Of a stretch of DNA of 64,000 nucleotides, positions 52,061-64,000 are shown piece after piece. The number at the start of each line of letters is the position of its first letter. Position 1 is the first letter of the stretch. The notes under the pieces are model-generated. The model had not been told where the DNA came from, did not search any database, and was given only the letters and a program-made list of their open reading frames with translations. The stretch comes from Cyclina sinensis. Its lineage: Eukaryota; Mollusca; Bivalvia; Venerida; Veneridae. Made by a program: the position numbers and the translations under genes. Where the stretch lies: contig JAAONU010000004.1 in the NCBI GenBank assembly GCA_012932295.1, positions 8,928,630 to 8,992,629 of the forward strand. The letters are read 5' to 3'.

Positions 52061-53079
52061 TTTTATTTATTTTTTCAATTCATTTTTTCACTCTTTCTTC
52101 ATATATATATTCAGGGACCGTATATTAATAGTAAGTCCCAGATATATTTAAGAAACTATCGAATAGTTAATGCATAACTTGTTTTCAGGACATGCCATTG
52201 TTTCACTTTTCTTTTGTGTCACGAGTAAAAGTCATCTATTTTCTTTTGTTTTTAAAAAAGTATACTAGTACTTACTGTTCAAGTATTTTGTAACGCTTAA
52301 TTTATTTCCTTTGTATAACTGTAATGTCTTCAAAAAAGGCCCTTTCACAAAATCAATACGGATGGGGGGTAATTGCGTATTTGTAAATAATGTAGTAAGA
52401 CCAGCAGTTTCCTCCCTTGCTATAACAAGGATCTCAATTTTGCATAATTAAATGAATGTTTTTGGGCTTCTAAATTGCGCGTTCGAATTGCTCTGAAGGA
52501 ATTTTGTTGTTATCTATAACCACAGATCCTCTGAGTGAGGGCTGGTCTATAACTCCGTGGTAATACCTTATATGAGCCGCACAAATTTTGATGAACACTC
52601 CATGATAAATAATATTTGATGCGCTATCCAGTGCAGCATAAAATGTGTAAACGTTATTCTGGATTTTTTTGTCACCCGGGCATCATGAGGTCATTTGTGT
52701 GTGTGTCCATACATGTGTGCGTGCGAGTCCTTGCTCGGAAACCTTTATATTGGCACGAAAACATCAGGCTGCATACATCCCTAAATAATTATTTTAAAGA
52801 CAATTGTAAACTTTATGTATACTTAAATTGTTTTGTTTTTTCTATGAAAAAATAGTTTTACAATATATTTAGATATCATCAATAAAGAAATATGCCTGTG
52901 TATATGTTTTTTTCGACGTATTCCTTTCATAATTGAAGTAATCGAAATGAATGGTTACAATACAAAATCATAATTAAAGCTGAAATTACAAAATAGTTTG
53001 TATTTTTCTCTCTTTTACGTACTGTAATAGGACTTTAACCATAAAATTTCTTTTCCCTTCATCTGTTGATATAATGAGT
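52061..53079 (-). promoter_or_regulatory. 5' flank of CaaX gene copy 2
   Basis: Near-identical to the flank of copy 1, including the TATATATA stretch, so both copies probably have the same promoter. Confidence 0.35.
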
Positions 53080-53519
53080 CGGACAAGGGAGGAGTTCTCT
53101 GAGTAACTGATTTCTTGATAACTTTAAACAGATATCCTCCAATCTTTTTATTCGTTTTAGCGAACGGATAGCTCTGTAAGTTAACGAGCATAATTTACCG
53201 AATGTATTCAACAGGACAAACGCGAACTTTCAAAAAGTCCAAAATGACAAATAAGACGTGTCGTACAAACCTACATTCATATGAAATTCGACAGAACATA
53301 TTTTATTTTGGCCACCCGCTGTTGCCTCTGACATTTTACACACTCAATGCATGGCGTGTCGCTAGACTAAAAAACATCAACCAGTATAGTGTACTATGAG
53401 ATTTAAAACTGTAAAATGGCAGTGTTCTTTACATTTGACTTTATTGTCTGTACTAAGTTCTGTGATTCCCTGACTTAATTTCTCCTACATTGTAACAGTT
53501 CTTGAAATATTTATGAATT
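53080..53519. other. Unannotated stretch
   Basis: Sequence right of the duplication; no repeat or gene recognised. Confidence 0.4.
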
Positions 53520-53665
53520 AATTGGTTGGTCGGTTAGTTGGTTTGTTTCGTTACTTAACTGGATAGTTTGTTGGTTGTTTGATTGATTGATTGATTTTTG
53601 ATTGAACGATCGTTCGTTCGTTCGATTGATTGATAAATTGATTGATTGATTGATTGATTGACTGA
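53520..53665. repeat. GATT microsatellite with GTTCG interruption
   Basis: Runs of GATT with GGTT and GTTC variants. The minus-strand ORF of repeated NQSINQ is a by-product. Confidence 0.9.
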
Positions 53666-55828
53666 CTGGCATGTTCCCGACTGGATGACTCACTCATCTA
53701 ATCACTCATTTGTTCAGTAATTCAAGTTTAACGAACGCATCATGCAAAAATACCAAACGGCACCATTTCTATTATCATGAGTAAGCATGACTAGACCTAT
53801 ATCTATCAGTTTAATTGAGAAAAGCGAATTAGCAAGAACTAAAATCCGTTCCTAGACCGTTCTCGACACTTTGGGAACTCCCAGTTAAATAACAGACTTT
53901 CTTACATATCATAGTCTCCATAAGAAAATTACAAAGTCTTCCTTCTCCTCGAAAACTAATCAGATTCTAGAATTGACCCTAGACCCGTTTGTCTACAATC
54001 TACTGTCTTAGAATAGATGGAAACAAGCCGTTTATACTTTTCTGAGACCTTTCGTCGATCTTTTTTTACTGGCACGCGCCTGGTGCTGCTATATTTTTCC
54101 CCGACGTAAAGAATGAATATCAAATAAAGCCATTAACTATGATAGATTACAGTATTGCTTGGAAATTTTACACCAATTTCGGAGACAAAAGTCTCCTGGA
54201 TTACGAGATTAGTTGAATGTTACATATAACATTAATAGTAATGCAAGAGCTATGTCGCCGAACTGTTATGCTTAATGTAATTTAACCAGCACTCTGGCGC
54301 TCTTCGGGCGTGGAGAATGCGATCTATGGCCATATCTGCTCTGCAATATTTGATATTTTATTAAGATTTGTAGAGTTAACATGAATTTGTTACCAGGATA
54401 CAAGACTTTAACTTCAATGCAATAAGTTCTTTGTTTAGCTCGTGTTAAGTCGAAATTAGATTTTTCCCATAAGAATTCACATAATCCATTTTTTGTTATT
54501 TCTTTCTTGTTATTTTTCTTTTTTATTCATTTCAGTACAAATTAGAATTATGCAATCTCTTCTAACTAAAGGCAATTTATTTTGAAGGCAAACAGTTTTA
54601 AAGTGTGTAAATAAATTAGAATAGCAAGGCAGCTTCTTTTCCTTCTTTCCTTTTTGTTAATAATACCAGGCCCCATTAGACGAACATACAAGTATTTACT
54701 CAACTGACTTTGCTATTAAAGCAATTGCTTTGCTTCTCAAAACTGAGTTACCAATCGTTTTCTCTGTTCAATTGCACGGAAAGTCTCTAAAATGTATGAA
54801 AATGATAAATACTTCTTCAAATATATTGTATGCTTTAACTCATTACTTACGTAAGGACTCCAAAATGTATGTGAGTTATAACTTATTTATTTGAGAATTT
54901 GCTCAAATATATCTTATGCTATAACTCGTTATTTTCCAGATGTTATTTACTTGATGAACTTAACCCTGTTAGACACAGAATTTTCAGTTTTATGAACCAG
55001 TATTTGAAAACAAAAATAGAAAAATCAGTTGAATTAATTACTCCAAAAAATTTGAACAATATATTTTAACACGCAAGAACGAGGCGCTATACATACCGAA
55101 AAGTCCCAACAGAAACTATTTTCAGGGGCCGTCACCGTGAGTGTATTAATAGAATTCACAGTCATGCATTATTGCTTTTCTTTAGTCGCTTGCGCTGTGC
55201 AAATGAATTGTAGCAAATAAAACAGTTTCCTAACGCAGGGACTTGATTCTTTCGGGGTTGTCTTGCTGAAGGACACAGAAAATAGACGCAATGATCTCAC
55301 AGTATATCAAGTTTTAAGTTCCTTACAAGATTTTCGGAGTGTCATTAGTACATCTGTTACTTGTAAATGGATTTGGGAGTTTATTAAACTGCAATGATAT
55401 CCTCCTTGTCACAAATCAAAAATGTCAGAACACAAGCTAGGCTTAAACACGTGATTTTCATTCACTAGGATTTGGTTGTCGTTCATCTGTTAATCACCCT
55501 CGATTACATGTACTGAATCTAATTTGAATCCTCGGCCAGAACTCTCACGCTCTTACGTACTTCTCACGTTCTTTAAATGATATCGACTAAGTCTGGCGCT
55601 GTTATTTGATCTCGACCACTTATGCTAGACTCTTACAAAATTCTCGTCCAGGAAAATTACGCAAAGAAATGCCCTTGATAAGGAACACTGACGCTGTGTA
55701 CATTCCCTAACAACGCCCAACGTCTTTTTGCTGTTTAAACGTTCTCGACAATATATCCCAAACAGCTTAAGCGCCTTCTATCGCGTATCATAGCGCCGAA
55801 ATGCGACATCAGTCACGTTTTCTAGAGC
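53666..55828. other. Unannotated, repeat-poor stretch
   Basis: No gene, RNA or element recognised in either strand. Confidence 0.45.
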
Positions 55829-56690
55829 TGTTCATGATATCAACCATGCATTCTAACGTTGTTAAGTGACATCGATAATGGATCCTCAAGTGGCATTGAT
55901 CAAGGATCTTAACGTTGTTAAGTGACATCGACCATGGATCCTATCATTGTTAAGTGACATCGGCCATGGATCAAAGCGTTGTTAAGTGACATCGAACATG
56001 GATCCTTACGATGTAAAGTGACATCGACCATGGATCCTAAGTTGTTAAGTGACATCGACCATGGATCCAAACGTTGTTAAGTGAGATCGACCATGGATCA
56101 AAGCGTGGTTAAGCGACGTCGACCACGGATCCATATGTTGTGAAGTGACATCAATTATGGATCACAGCGTTGTTAAATGACATCGATAATGGAATCTAAA
56201 GTTGTTAAGTGACATTGACCATAGATACTAATGTTGTTAACTAACATCGGCCATGGATCCTAACGTTGTTAAGTGACATCGGCCATGAATCCTTACTTTG
56301 TTAAGTGACATCGACCATAGATACTTATGTTGTTAACTAACATCGGCTATGGATCCTAACATTGTTAAGTGACATCGGCCATGAATCCTTACTTTGTTAA
56401 GTGACATCGACCATAGATACTTATGTTGTTAACTAACATCGGCTATGGATCCTAACATTGTTAAGTGACATCGGCCATGAATCCTTACTTTGTTAAGTGA
56501 TATCGACCATGGATCCTAAAGTTGTTAAGTGGTAACAACCATGAATACTAACGTTGTTATTATGTACGTGTCCCAGAGCGTAAAAGCATATCGGTCATAT
56601 ATGCTAGAGCTGTTAGTGACATACACCATGGATACTAACTTTGATAAAGATCCTAACGTTGTTAAGTGCCATCGACCACGTACTAGTTTC
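55829..56690 (+). repeat. 32-bp minisatellite (GTTGTTAAGTGACATCGACC type)
   Basis: About 26 copies of GTTGTTAAGTGACATCGACC followed by ATGGATCCTAAC, degenerate at both ends. Blocks of about 96-112 bp in the middle (56220-56500) are repeated almost exactly. The unit contains CCATGGATCC. Confidence 0.93.
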
Positions 56691-57109
56691 CAAGCGCTGG
56701 CAATCTGAATTCTATATATAACGCAGCTTTGCACAGTTAGTTTTAAAACTCATGAACATCAAGCTTTGAATAATTACGTGTTGTTATGCCTGTTTTTTTT
56801 TTAATTTTACTTTTGTCTTAGTATTTGTCTTTGCTTAAAACATCGCAACTTCTTGAACAGCCGAATTGAGAAACACGGTGAATAAATGTATATTCTGTAA
56901 GAGAAGTACTAGTATTTTATTAAGATGTTGTATATGTGAAAGCTAGACAATACACAATCTAAATCTCAAAATATTAGTGTCATGATATGTTGCCTCTGGA
57001 CAGTAAAAATGTATACACTTAAAATGACTTGTTCTAGATTTTATGTTCACTAATATAAATTCAGTTCGATAATTTTTTGATTACGACATCATCCAAACAG
57101 GATAAGATT
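56691..57109. other. Unannotated stretch
   Basis: Nothing recognised. Confidence 0.4.
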
Positions 57110-57330
57110 CGAGAACCGATAGATACGATACTAGAGTGTTACGATACAATATGATACGGTGCGGTGTGACACGGTACGGTATAAAATGAAAGAATACGGC
57201 ACTTTACGACACGACACATTGTGGAACCGGCACTGTTTTATACAAGCGTTTAATACAATACGGTACGATATTTTACGGTACGATATGGTGCAGTGCGATA
57301 CTGTTCGGTATAATACGATACGATCAGTTA
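57110..57330. repeat. Degenerate GATACGGTAC low-complexity region
   Basis: Words GATACGATAC, CGGTACGGTA and GATATGGTGC recur without a fixed period, an old microsatellite-like tract. Confidence 0.75.
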
Positions 57331-60300
57331 TGAACTGACAAAATGAAACATGTCATGTTTGCAACATTGTGACAAGTCAGAAAGCTGTAATGTAAAACTA
57401 TGGATCATTTCATTCCTTTTCATGTTCACTTTGTTTTAGTTTCCTTCAACGTGATTCTGTTTTGCTCTTGATTTTATCAACCTCAAACACAGCTTGTGAG
57501 ATGAACAGTATGCTCGTGACTGATCAGACGTTATTGGCTACAATTTCGTGGCGCCATAGTTCTTTGCAGCCTCGCGTCACACCCTAGGATCCAATTAAAC
57601 AATATCCACAGCGTGCTATTTTTACGACCGGGAATATTGTTGTGTTAATTAGCAGGTTTCTGGTCCTCTATAATTATGATGGATCGATACATCCAATTTA
57701 TTATGCCTCAAGATGTCGCTACCCATCAGACTGACGTCACGATGTGTATGTTTATGTAAATGGGCTATATGTATAATTTTCGAAATTATTTGTGACATTA
57801 ATATAATTATGTATACATAGGCCAATTCTTTGTATCTAGTTTTTAAGTTCATAATGACAACGATGCTCATACGTTGTATTGTTTCTGTAGAGAGCGACAA
57901 ATTCTCTTTCTCAACATTGTGACCGCCATTTTAGTAATCTTTCCAAAGATAATATGATGATGACGTTTTATATGTTTGTTCAATGTCAAAGAAAGACGAC
58001 AAAATATGTGTAATACCATCAGAACGCACTAGATCATACGTAGAAAGGTTCCGTATAAAAATCACGAACGTTGTTAAAATATAAGAATGGAAATTTGTTC
58101 GCCTACAAGTTCTCGATACGGACTTTAAATTCTATTTCCCTATCAAAGCTGATGGCGTGTTCTTTTACGATAAGGTGCATCAAAGTATTAGATATGGAGT
58201 GAAAGTTTGCTATAATGTATCAAAGACATTGATAATAGCGTGATGTTGTCTAAAAAAATCGCGACAGTGCCTCGGAGCTAATTTGGTGTCGAGACACCTG
58301 TCGATAAATTGATGCTGACAGACAAACAGCTAGTGTTTGTATCGCGTCATCGGCACTTTCTGCGGGGCGTTCGTTTAACCGGCGACGCAAAGGGTAATTT
58401 TTACGGACACTTTGCATAATGATGAGCAGTATCTCCAGATCAGACCAATAACTCACGACTTCTTGGCTCCGTATTAATAAGCAGTTATCACTTCTATAGC
58501 ATCAGTACATTTGCCAAAATCTGCCATCGGTTTATTGGCTACAGCAGGTGTTTTCTGTAACTTTAATATTGTGTGGTGGTGACATCTGATTTGAGAAAAC
58601 AGTTCCGTCGAAATTTGGTAACTTAAATGTCACAACATGAGTTCATGAGAAGAAAAACACATAATAATATTTTCCCCGAACCAAGCATGACGCATGTGCG
58701 TTTTATACGAAAATGACAAACCTTACAGAATTTTTATTGTCTGCAAAAAAAACAACAACCCAGCTTTTAAATCAGTACCATCATTTTATTATAAAATATT
58801 TTGTTACAAAACATTCAAAGTTGTTTCTTGATTCACCGACAATCCATTATGTGAACGAGTGTGTCAGTAAAACAAAAACACAGATTTGGTGCGTGGTGCG
58901 GCCTGTGTTATTAACAACCAGATCAAAGCAAGCTGAAGATTCTGTCTAGTCCAAGCGTCGTCTTAATACTTAATCATTATTGACGAACATTTTATAAAAT
59001 ATACATAATTGTCAAAATAATGATACGAAAAATATAAACACTTAAGGATGTTGTAAACCGTGCAACAATAACGAATACACAGTTAAAATAGAGAAGTGGT
59101 CTGAGATTAAAGTATCTAAAGTATCTAAAACATTTAAAAACCATCTTATTCAGAGTTTAGAAAGACAATTAATTTATGTAGTTGTTTTTCCTATTTGACG
59201 CATTGGAAGGTCTGATGGTTGTAAGTATCAACCGAGTCTGAGTGTGGGCAAGCCGAACAGCATGGCATTTAAAGAGATAGAAAATTTATTACACGTAGTC
59301 TGTCTATTTATAAAAGTTTTCCTTTTTAACCTGTGCAATCCATTATATGATTGCTAAAGAAACAAACATTGTATATACATTTTACTAGATATGTTCGAAA
59401 TTCTTACATGCATATAACTTGTTAAAGTTAGAAACAGATTGCAACGCCTTGCCCGTATTATAAAAGAAAAAAATCATGCACATCCTAAAGTAATCTAAAT
59501 GCTTATTTTAAATATTTAAAAATGTTAAAGACTTTTTGTTATGTTTTACTGAACTCATTAACTTATTTTTTCCCCATTTTGTTATGCTCTTGGTTGCCCA
59601 TAGTTTAGTCAGTTATTACAAGATTAATTGCCAATTTTAGACAAGCATATGCCATGTTCCCAAGATGTTTCTCATCAGAGAACGTTTATAATTAATATAT
59701 TATCGAATGTTCAAACTGCATCCTTCTCGTGCATTTCGAACTGACTACAACTATGATTATTCATCAAATTAGTCTCGTAGATAATGAATAATTCATTAAC
59801 GTGTGACCACCTTGCCGCCATGTTGTTTTATTTGAAAATTTGAAACGCGTTCATAGTCCGCCAGACGCTTTTAAAGTGAAATCGGGATTCCCCAGAAGCA
59901 ATTAGTGATAATCAATTATTCATATGCTACTGCCGGAGTGTCCAGCCTTACTGTCGCCAATTATGAACTAATCTTGATCATTGAAATGCTTGCCTGGTCC
60001 GACGTTAAGAGATTAATCAGCAGACATATAGATACATATAAAACGGCCCTGTATACGAATTTTATCTACAACGACAAGCGTTTATATCTACATTAATTAC
60101 TCCAGTGGTAATATGCATTGATTTATTAGTGACATTTGTTAAAGGCTAGCGGCCATTTCTGGAGGAGCGAAGATAAATAATGGAGATTCTTTCATCGGTG
60201 GTTTTAGCTTCAAGAGTTCCAGCTGTTCTCTGCTTTAAATCACGTGACCAAACTTATTGGTCAAGCGCCAGTGTCTAGACTTGGTGTCGACAGTGGTGAA

Positions 60301-61569
60301 TAAATGTAGCTTGACCGTAAAATGCTTAGAGGCTTGAAAGCGTTTGGTAATTTTCCATATCTCGTCAGTTTTGTTTTACTTCCTTCTTTTCAGGTTTATG
60401 AGATTTTTTTTATCTGCGAAAATATGAAAAAAGAGACATTAAACGGACAAGCGGACAGACGTAATTTCGAAAAAAAAAAAAAACAATCTACGAGCGAACA
60501 ACATGGCGAGCGAAAAAAAAAAGAAAGAAAGAAATGTTCAAAGTGTAGTTAGCTAGTTACAAAGGAAATATGCAAGTCTTCTTTACATGAACTCTGATAC
60601 ACGCATCTCGCTTGTTAAATTTCATTTCAAGTCTCAAATGCAATATGAAGTTCTTGAATGGACCTCTAGGGTTTTCACCTTGGCTAAAATGGCAATTTAA
60701 GTTCACGCCTCAGACTTATACTCGTGACGCGTCACAATTAAAGAGGCGTTTTGAATGACTGTTAATTGAAATATAGCTAAATCCTCTAGCATTCAAAACA
60801 GTTTTCTGGCCTTTTTAAGACTATATCTATGTATTTATTTTTTGATAAAGGGAACTGCCATGTTGAAATTATGTATGTTTCAGGCCCCGTAATCGGGGTG
60901 GACGCCTGTTCGATCCCTACTGACACGTGATAACAATGTACCGATGATAATTTACATACTTTCGAATTAAATAATGCTGTGGTTGTCCGGTAAAGTTCAT
61001 CCACTAAATTTCAGTTTACGCTTACATTATCTAAACCAAATTAAGCTAAAATTGGTAAAATTGTTTAGAGTTTATTTTAGGAAAACGCCCCACCATCCAT
61101 CATATATCATTTTTTTTTGGTTTATACGTCATTTCAGATAGGGATAAAATGAAAACTGGTGACACGTATTGTTTATCCTTTCATTAAATGAGTCATAATT
61201 TTAGTCTGTATAAAAACACTTATTTAATCATCATACAATTGAAAGTACTTGATTCATTTCGTCTTGCCCCAGTCCAATGCTTAATGGTTTAAAGCGTCTG
61301 TATCATAAACTTATCATTTTGTTGCCTACCTTTTGTTTTTCTGTAGCGACTGACAAAGACAAAAAATGATGACTGATAACACTTGACCCTAGTTTACGCA
61401 GGCACGTCCTTTTGTGGACAGAGTCCAGAAAGGGTAACGAACTAAAGCATAATTACCAGAAAATGGTCTTCTGGCGTTTTGTTATAATATTGCTTAAATA
61501 CGTTCATGTATTTTCCTTTTATAGTCATTAAAGTAAAAAAGTTTAATATGCAAAAGTAGTGACGCAAAA
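57331..61569. other. Unannotated, transposon-poor stretch
   Basis: No exon that I can support. Purine-rich runs occur at 60470-60530. At 60883-60920 GTAATCGGGG and GTTCGATCCC resemble tRNA parts but no tRNA can be folded. The stretch 59750-60100 is rich in TAATTA/ATTAAT words. Confidence 0.4.
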
Positions 61570-61710
61570 GAAAAAAACTATATATCATCATCATTGTCAC
61601 CATCATAATCGACGCCATCATAATCATCATCGTCGTCATGGTAATCATCATCATCATCGTTGTTGTCGTCATTATCATCATTTACGTCATCTTCACCATC
61701 ATCAGCTGTT
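61570..61710 (+). repeat. CAT/ATC microsatellite
   Basis: Interrupted (ATC)n with ATCATCATCGTCGTC. Overlapping ORFs on both strands (runs of M, D or I/V) are by-products. Confidence 0.92.
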
Positions 61711-64000
61711 GTAATCACTACAACTTTCAGCTTCATTCTAATACTCTTAGTCAACATCATAATTATCAAAATTTTGAGACAATAATGACATTGACTATAC
61801 AAATGAAAATGTCCACATTACAGCTGTTTATTTTTGTCAATTAAAACAAAGATATATATGAGATATCTGCTCTAATGGCCTCGTCTTAAAATGTACAACA
61901 CTCTTGTCAAGAGAGTCCGGAATGTGCTTTTATCTGGATGTGTTTGTAAAAATCAAGAGGAAGGCAAACAGTCAAACACACTTAGTCCTTCACCGAGTCC
62001 ACACTTCGTGGGAAAACCCATCAAAGCCATATAAGTTAGGCGTTATACATCAACCCGGATCATACTGTTAATTATATTGTCTTCGATTATTGATAAATAA
62101 GTGATCATCGATGTTTTATGGTCATTGAAAAGTGTACATACCACAAATACCGTAGCTTAAACACGAAAGCTAGTCCGAATCTGGAAAACTGTATTGATGG
62201 TTTGGTCCAACCACCTTAGCATCTTTTGATCATGTTTTCAACACGGTAGTTCAGATCATTTCTCGGCCTGTCGCATAAACCCGAGGACAGGTAATTCAAA
62301 ATGAACAACTGCAGGAGCTGGTTTCCTTGAATTAACTCTACCATAAATGGCGGCGATAAAAAAAAACAACAACAACAACAACAAAAACTAAATGACGAGA
62401 AAAAAAATCAAAATTAATTGCTGTCAAGTGCACAGATTTGTCGAAACTACCTGCATATTGACTAGAAAATGAAAAACCTCAAACATAAAATTAAATCCTA
62501 TGGCGTCGTTGAATAGTAAATGGCGCCATGTGTTTTTTTTTACCGGAAACGATATGTCAAGCCTACTGTCGTAGGTGTTTGACGAAGCCAGAAGTACAAA
62601 CACTAAATCATCTATTAATTCAGCTTTTAATTAATTTGAATTTTGCGCTAAAATATGCAATGCGTTTTATGCTTGCTAGAAAATAATAATGCGTTGTGTG
62701 CATATACCTGTTTTACAGATTCTGTAAAGGTGTTTGTCTCCGTTTTAAAAGTTTTTCGGTTCCTAATACAAGATAATATATGAGGTGCACCCTTGGACGA
62801 CCACAACTGTTGCCAGATGTGTCTTGGTTAAAACTTAGTTGATAAACGATATCTCATATCAAATATCGCCAGTACACATGTGCACTGCAACCTAATTGTG
62901 CCCACTGCCTTTTTGTAGACTGGACTATAGTTTACATCCGGACTATTGACTCTATCACAAATTCTCATGATGAACAATTTCGAAGTAACTTACATCTTTG
63001 GAGCGAAAGTAAAAAGAGAAATTCCAGAAGTCTTTATTTTTTTAAAAAAATCCGGGAGCAAATAAAGTAAAAATACGAATGTGTACGGAAGACAGAACGT
63101 CGACAAAAAAACACTGACATTTGTGAACGACAAATGACAACATAATTTTGTGCGTTTGACTTTTTTAGCGAACCTTGTATTAGTCATTATAAACAGGGTC
63201 AAATGAAAAAAGACTTATCTTACTTTAAAGAGAAGATTTCAGATACGATTTTTGGTTTTCAAAACATTCACTCTAACAGGTGTTTCAGGAGACTTTTAAA
63301 ATTGTTTTGGTAGCATTTTAACCGTTAAAGAGATTTTTAATCCAATAATTCTGTGTCACCGTTTTGTTATAACCATATTTTTGACATTTGGTGCTTGTTA
63401 CGTCAGATAACACTACGTCACTTTTGTTTGAAAGCCGTAACGAACGTCACTTAAAATCGTTAGAATCATGGATGACGTCGAAAGTTCTACGCTTTTTGTT
63501 GCGAGGGGGGGGGGGGGGGATGTTAACTGTTACTGTGTAAATATAACAACTATAAATTTCAATAACATTATTTTATTTTTTCATAGAAATAAATATTTTA
63601 AAATATATATTATTAAACACACATCTTTACCACAGTCAAATTTTGAAATTTCTTTTGATTTGAGAACCTTTTATAACTCATTTACAATGAAAACATATAT
63701 TCAGGAAAATAATAACGTGGAAAAGCTTTTACTGTATTTGAACAGAATAAAACAAAAACGTGACGTCATAATTTCACTGTACACTATGCAGTTTTTAAAA
63801 TTCGTTTGCATAAATTTGAATGAATAATAATGGGCATTAAATTATGCCCGCGTTGACTTATTATTTTACTTCCTCCAATCCACACTCTACACAGTTTTAT
63901 GTTGTAGACAGTGTAAGTACCTTGCTTAAATCCACATGCTTATAGTATTAACTACCCTCCACGTAATGATTTCTCAGGCTGCTATCATATATTTCTTATT
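61711..64000. other. Unannotated stretch with (CAA)n and poly-G tracts
   Basis: (CAA)n at about 62363-62386 and a run of 16 G near 63505-63519. A 119-codon ORF at 63468 starts just before the poly-G run, is AT-rich and shows no recognisable domain. Nothing else seen. Confidence 0.4.

Larger units (their letters stand above)
47770..53079. repeat. Tandem segmental duplication, unit 2 (about 5.31 kb)
   Basis: Second copy of 42411-47761, joined head to tail after an 8-bp stretch (GCTCTACC) at 47762-47769. It stops at 53079, where the sequence changes to GGACAAGGGAGG. Since both units hold the same nested repeats, the duplication is younger than those insertions. Confidence 0.97.

Noticed and set aside
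60883..60920. Possible tRNA T-arm with GTTCGATCCC
   Set aside because: No matching acceptor stem or A box; only a short resemblance.
61442..61802. ORFs rich in Met, Asp or Ile on both strands
   Set aside because: Products of the CAT/ATC microsatellite.
63468..63827. ORF of 119 codons
   Set aside because: Contains a poly-Gly run from a G homopolymer, AT-rich codons, no domain or splice evidence; probably chance.

Overview
The window looks like nuclear DNA of a mollusc, most likely a bivalve. This is inferred from an AT-rich sequence with a large intron-rich gene, dense families of short repeats that begin with AGCTCACC or ATGCCCCC followed by GTCCGTCC runs (a pattern I associate with bivalve genomes), and mollusc-type SINE fragments. 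There is no sign of bacterial operons, CRISPR arrays or phage genes.

Left flank (1-6101): a GAT microsatellite, a broken non-LTR retrotransposon fragment on the minus strand (about 1335-2190), a foldback element (3172-3924) and two repeat fragments. From 6102 to 38400 one plus-strand gene fills the region: a CYP3-clan cytochrome P450 rebuilt here from 14 exons (1539 nt, 512 residues). It has an N-terminal membrane anchor and all the expected P450 motifs (WxxxR, AGYETT, ETLR, PERF, heme Cys458). Most exon sizes and phases match vertebrate CYP3A genes. The junction of exons 3 and 4 needs a weak donor to stay in frame. The introns hold nearly all the mobile and satellite DNA: two related satellites, a decayed mariner, a TA-flanked Tc1-like element, a SINE, a hAT-like element, a TTAA-flanked MITE, minisatellites, and many Helentron-like elements with a 5' hairpin, internal tandem repeats, and a 3' hairpin followed by CTTG or CTAG. 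Every one of the latter that I found points the same way.

From 38401 to 42410 there are more repeats. From 42411 to 53079 a 5.3 kb segment is tandemly duplicated. Each unit carries one intact, intronless 373-codon gene on the minus strand (45608-46729 and 50939-52060). I do not recognise the family. The predicted protein has two alpha/beta-looking parts joined by a Ser/Arg-rich linker, and ends in a polybasic stretch plus CVVV, a candidate prenylation (CaaX) signal. The copies differ at 14 coding bases by hand count, 13 of them in the last third. This pair is the best candidate for an undescribed system.

The right end (53080-64000) is poor in recognisable transposons. It holds microsatellites, a 32-bp minisatellite (about 55829-56690) and no gene that I can support.
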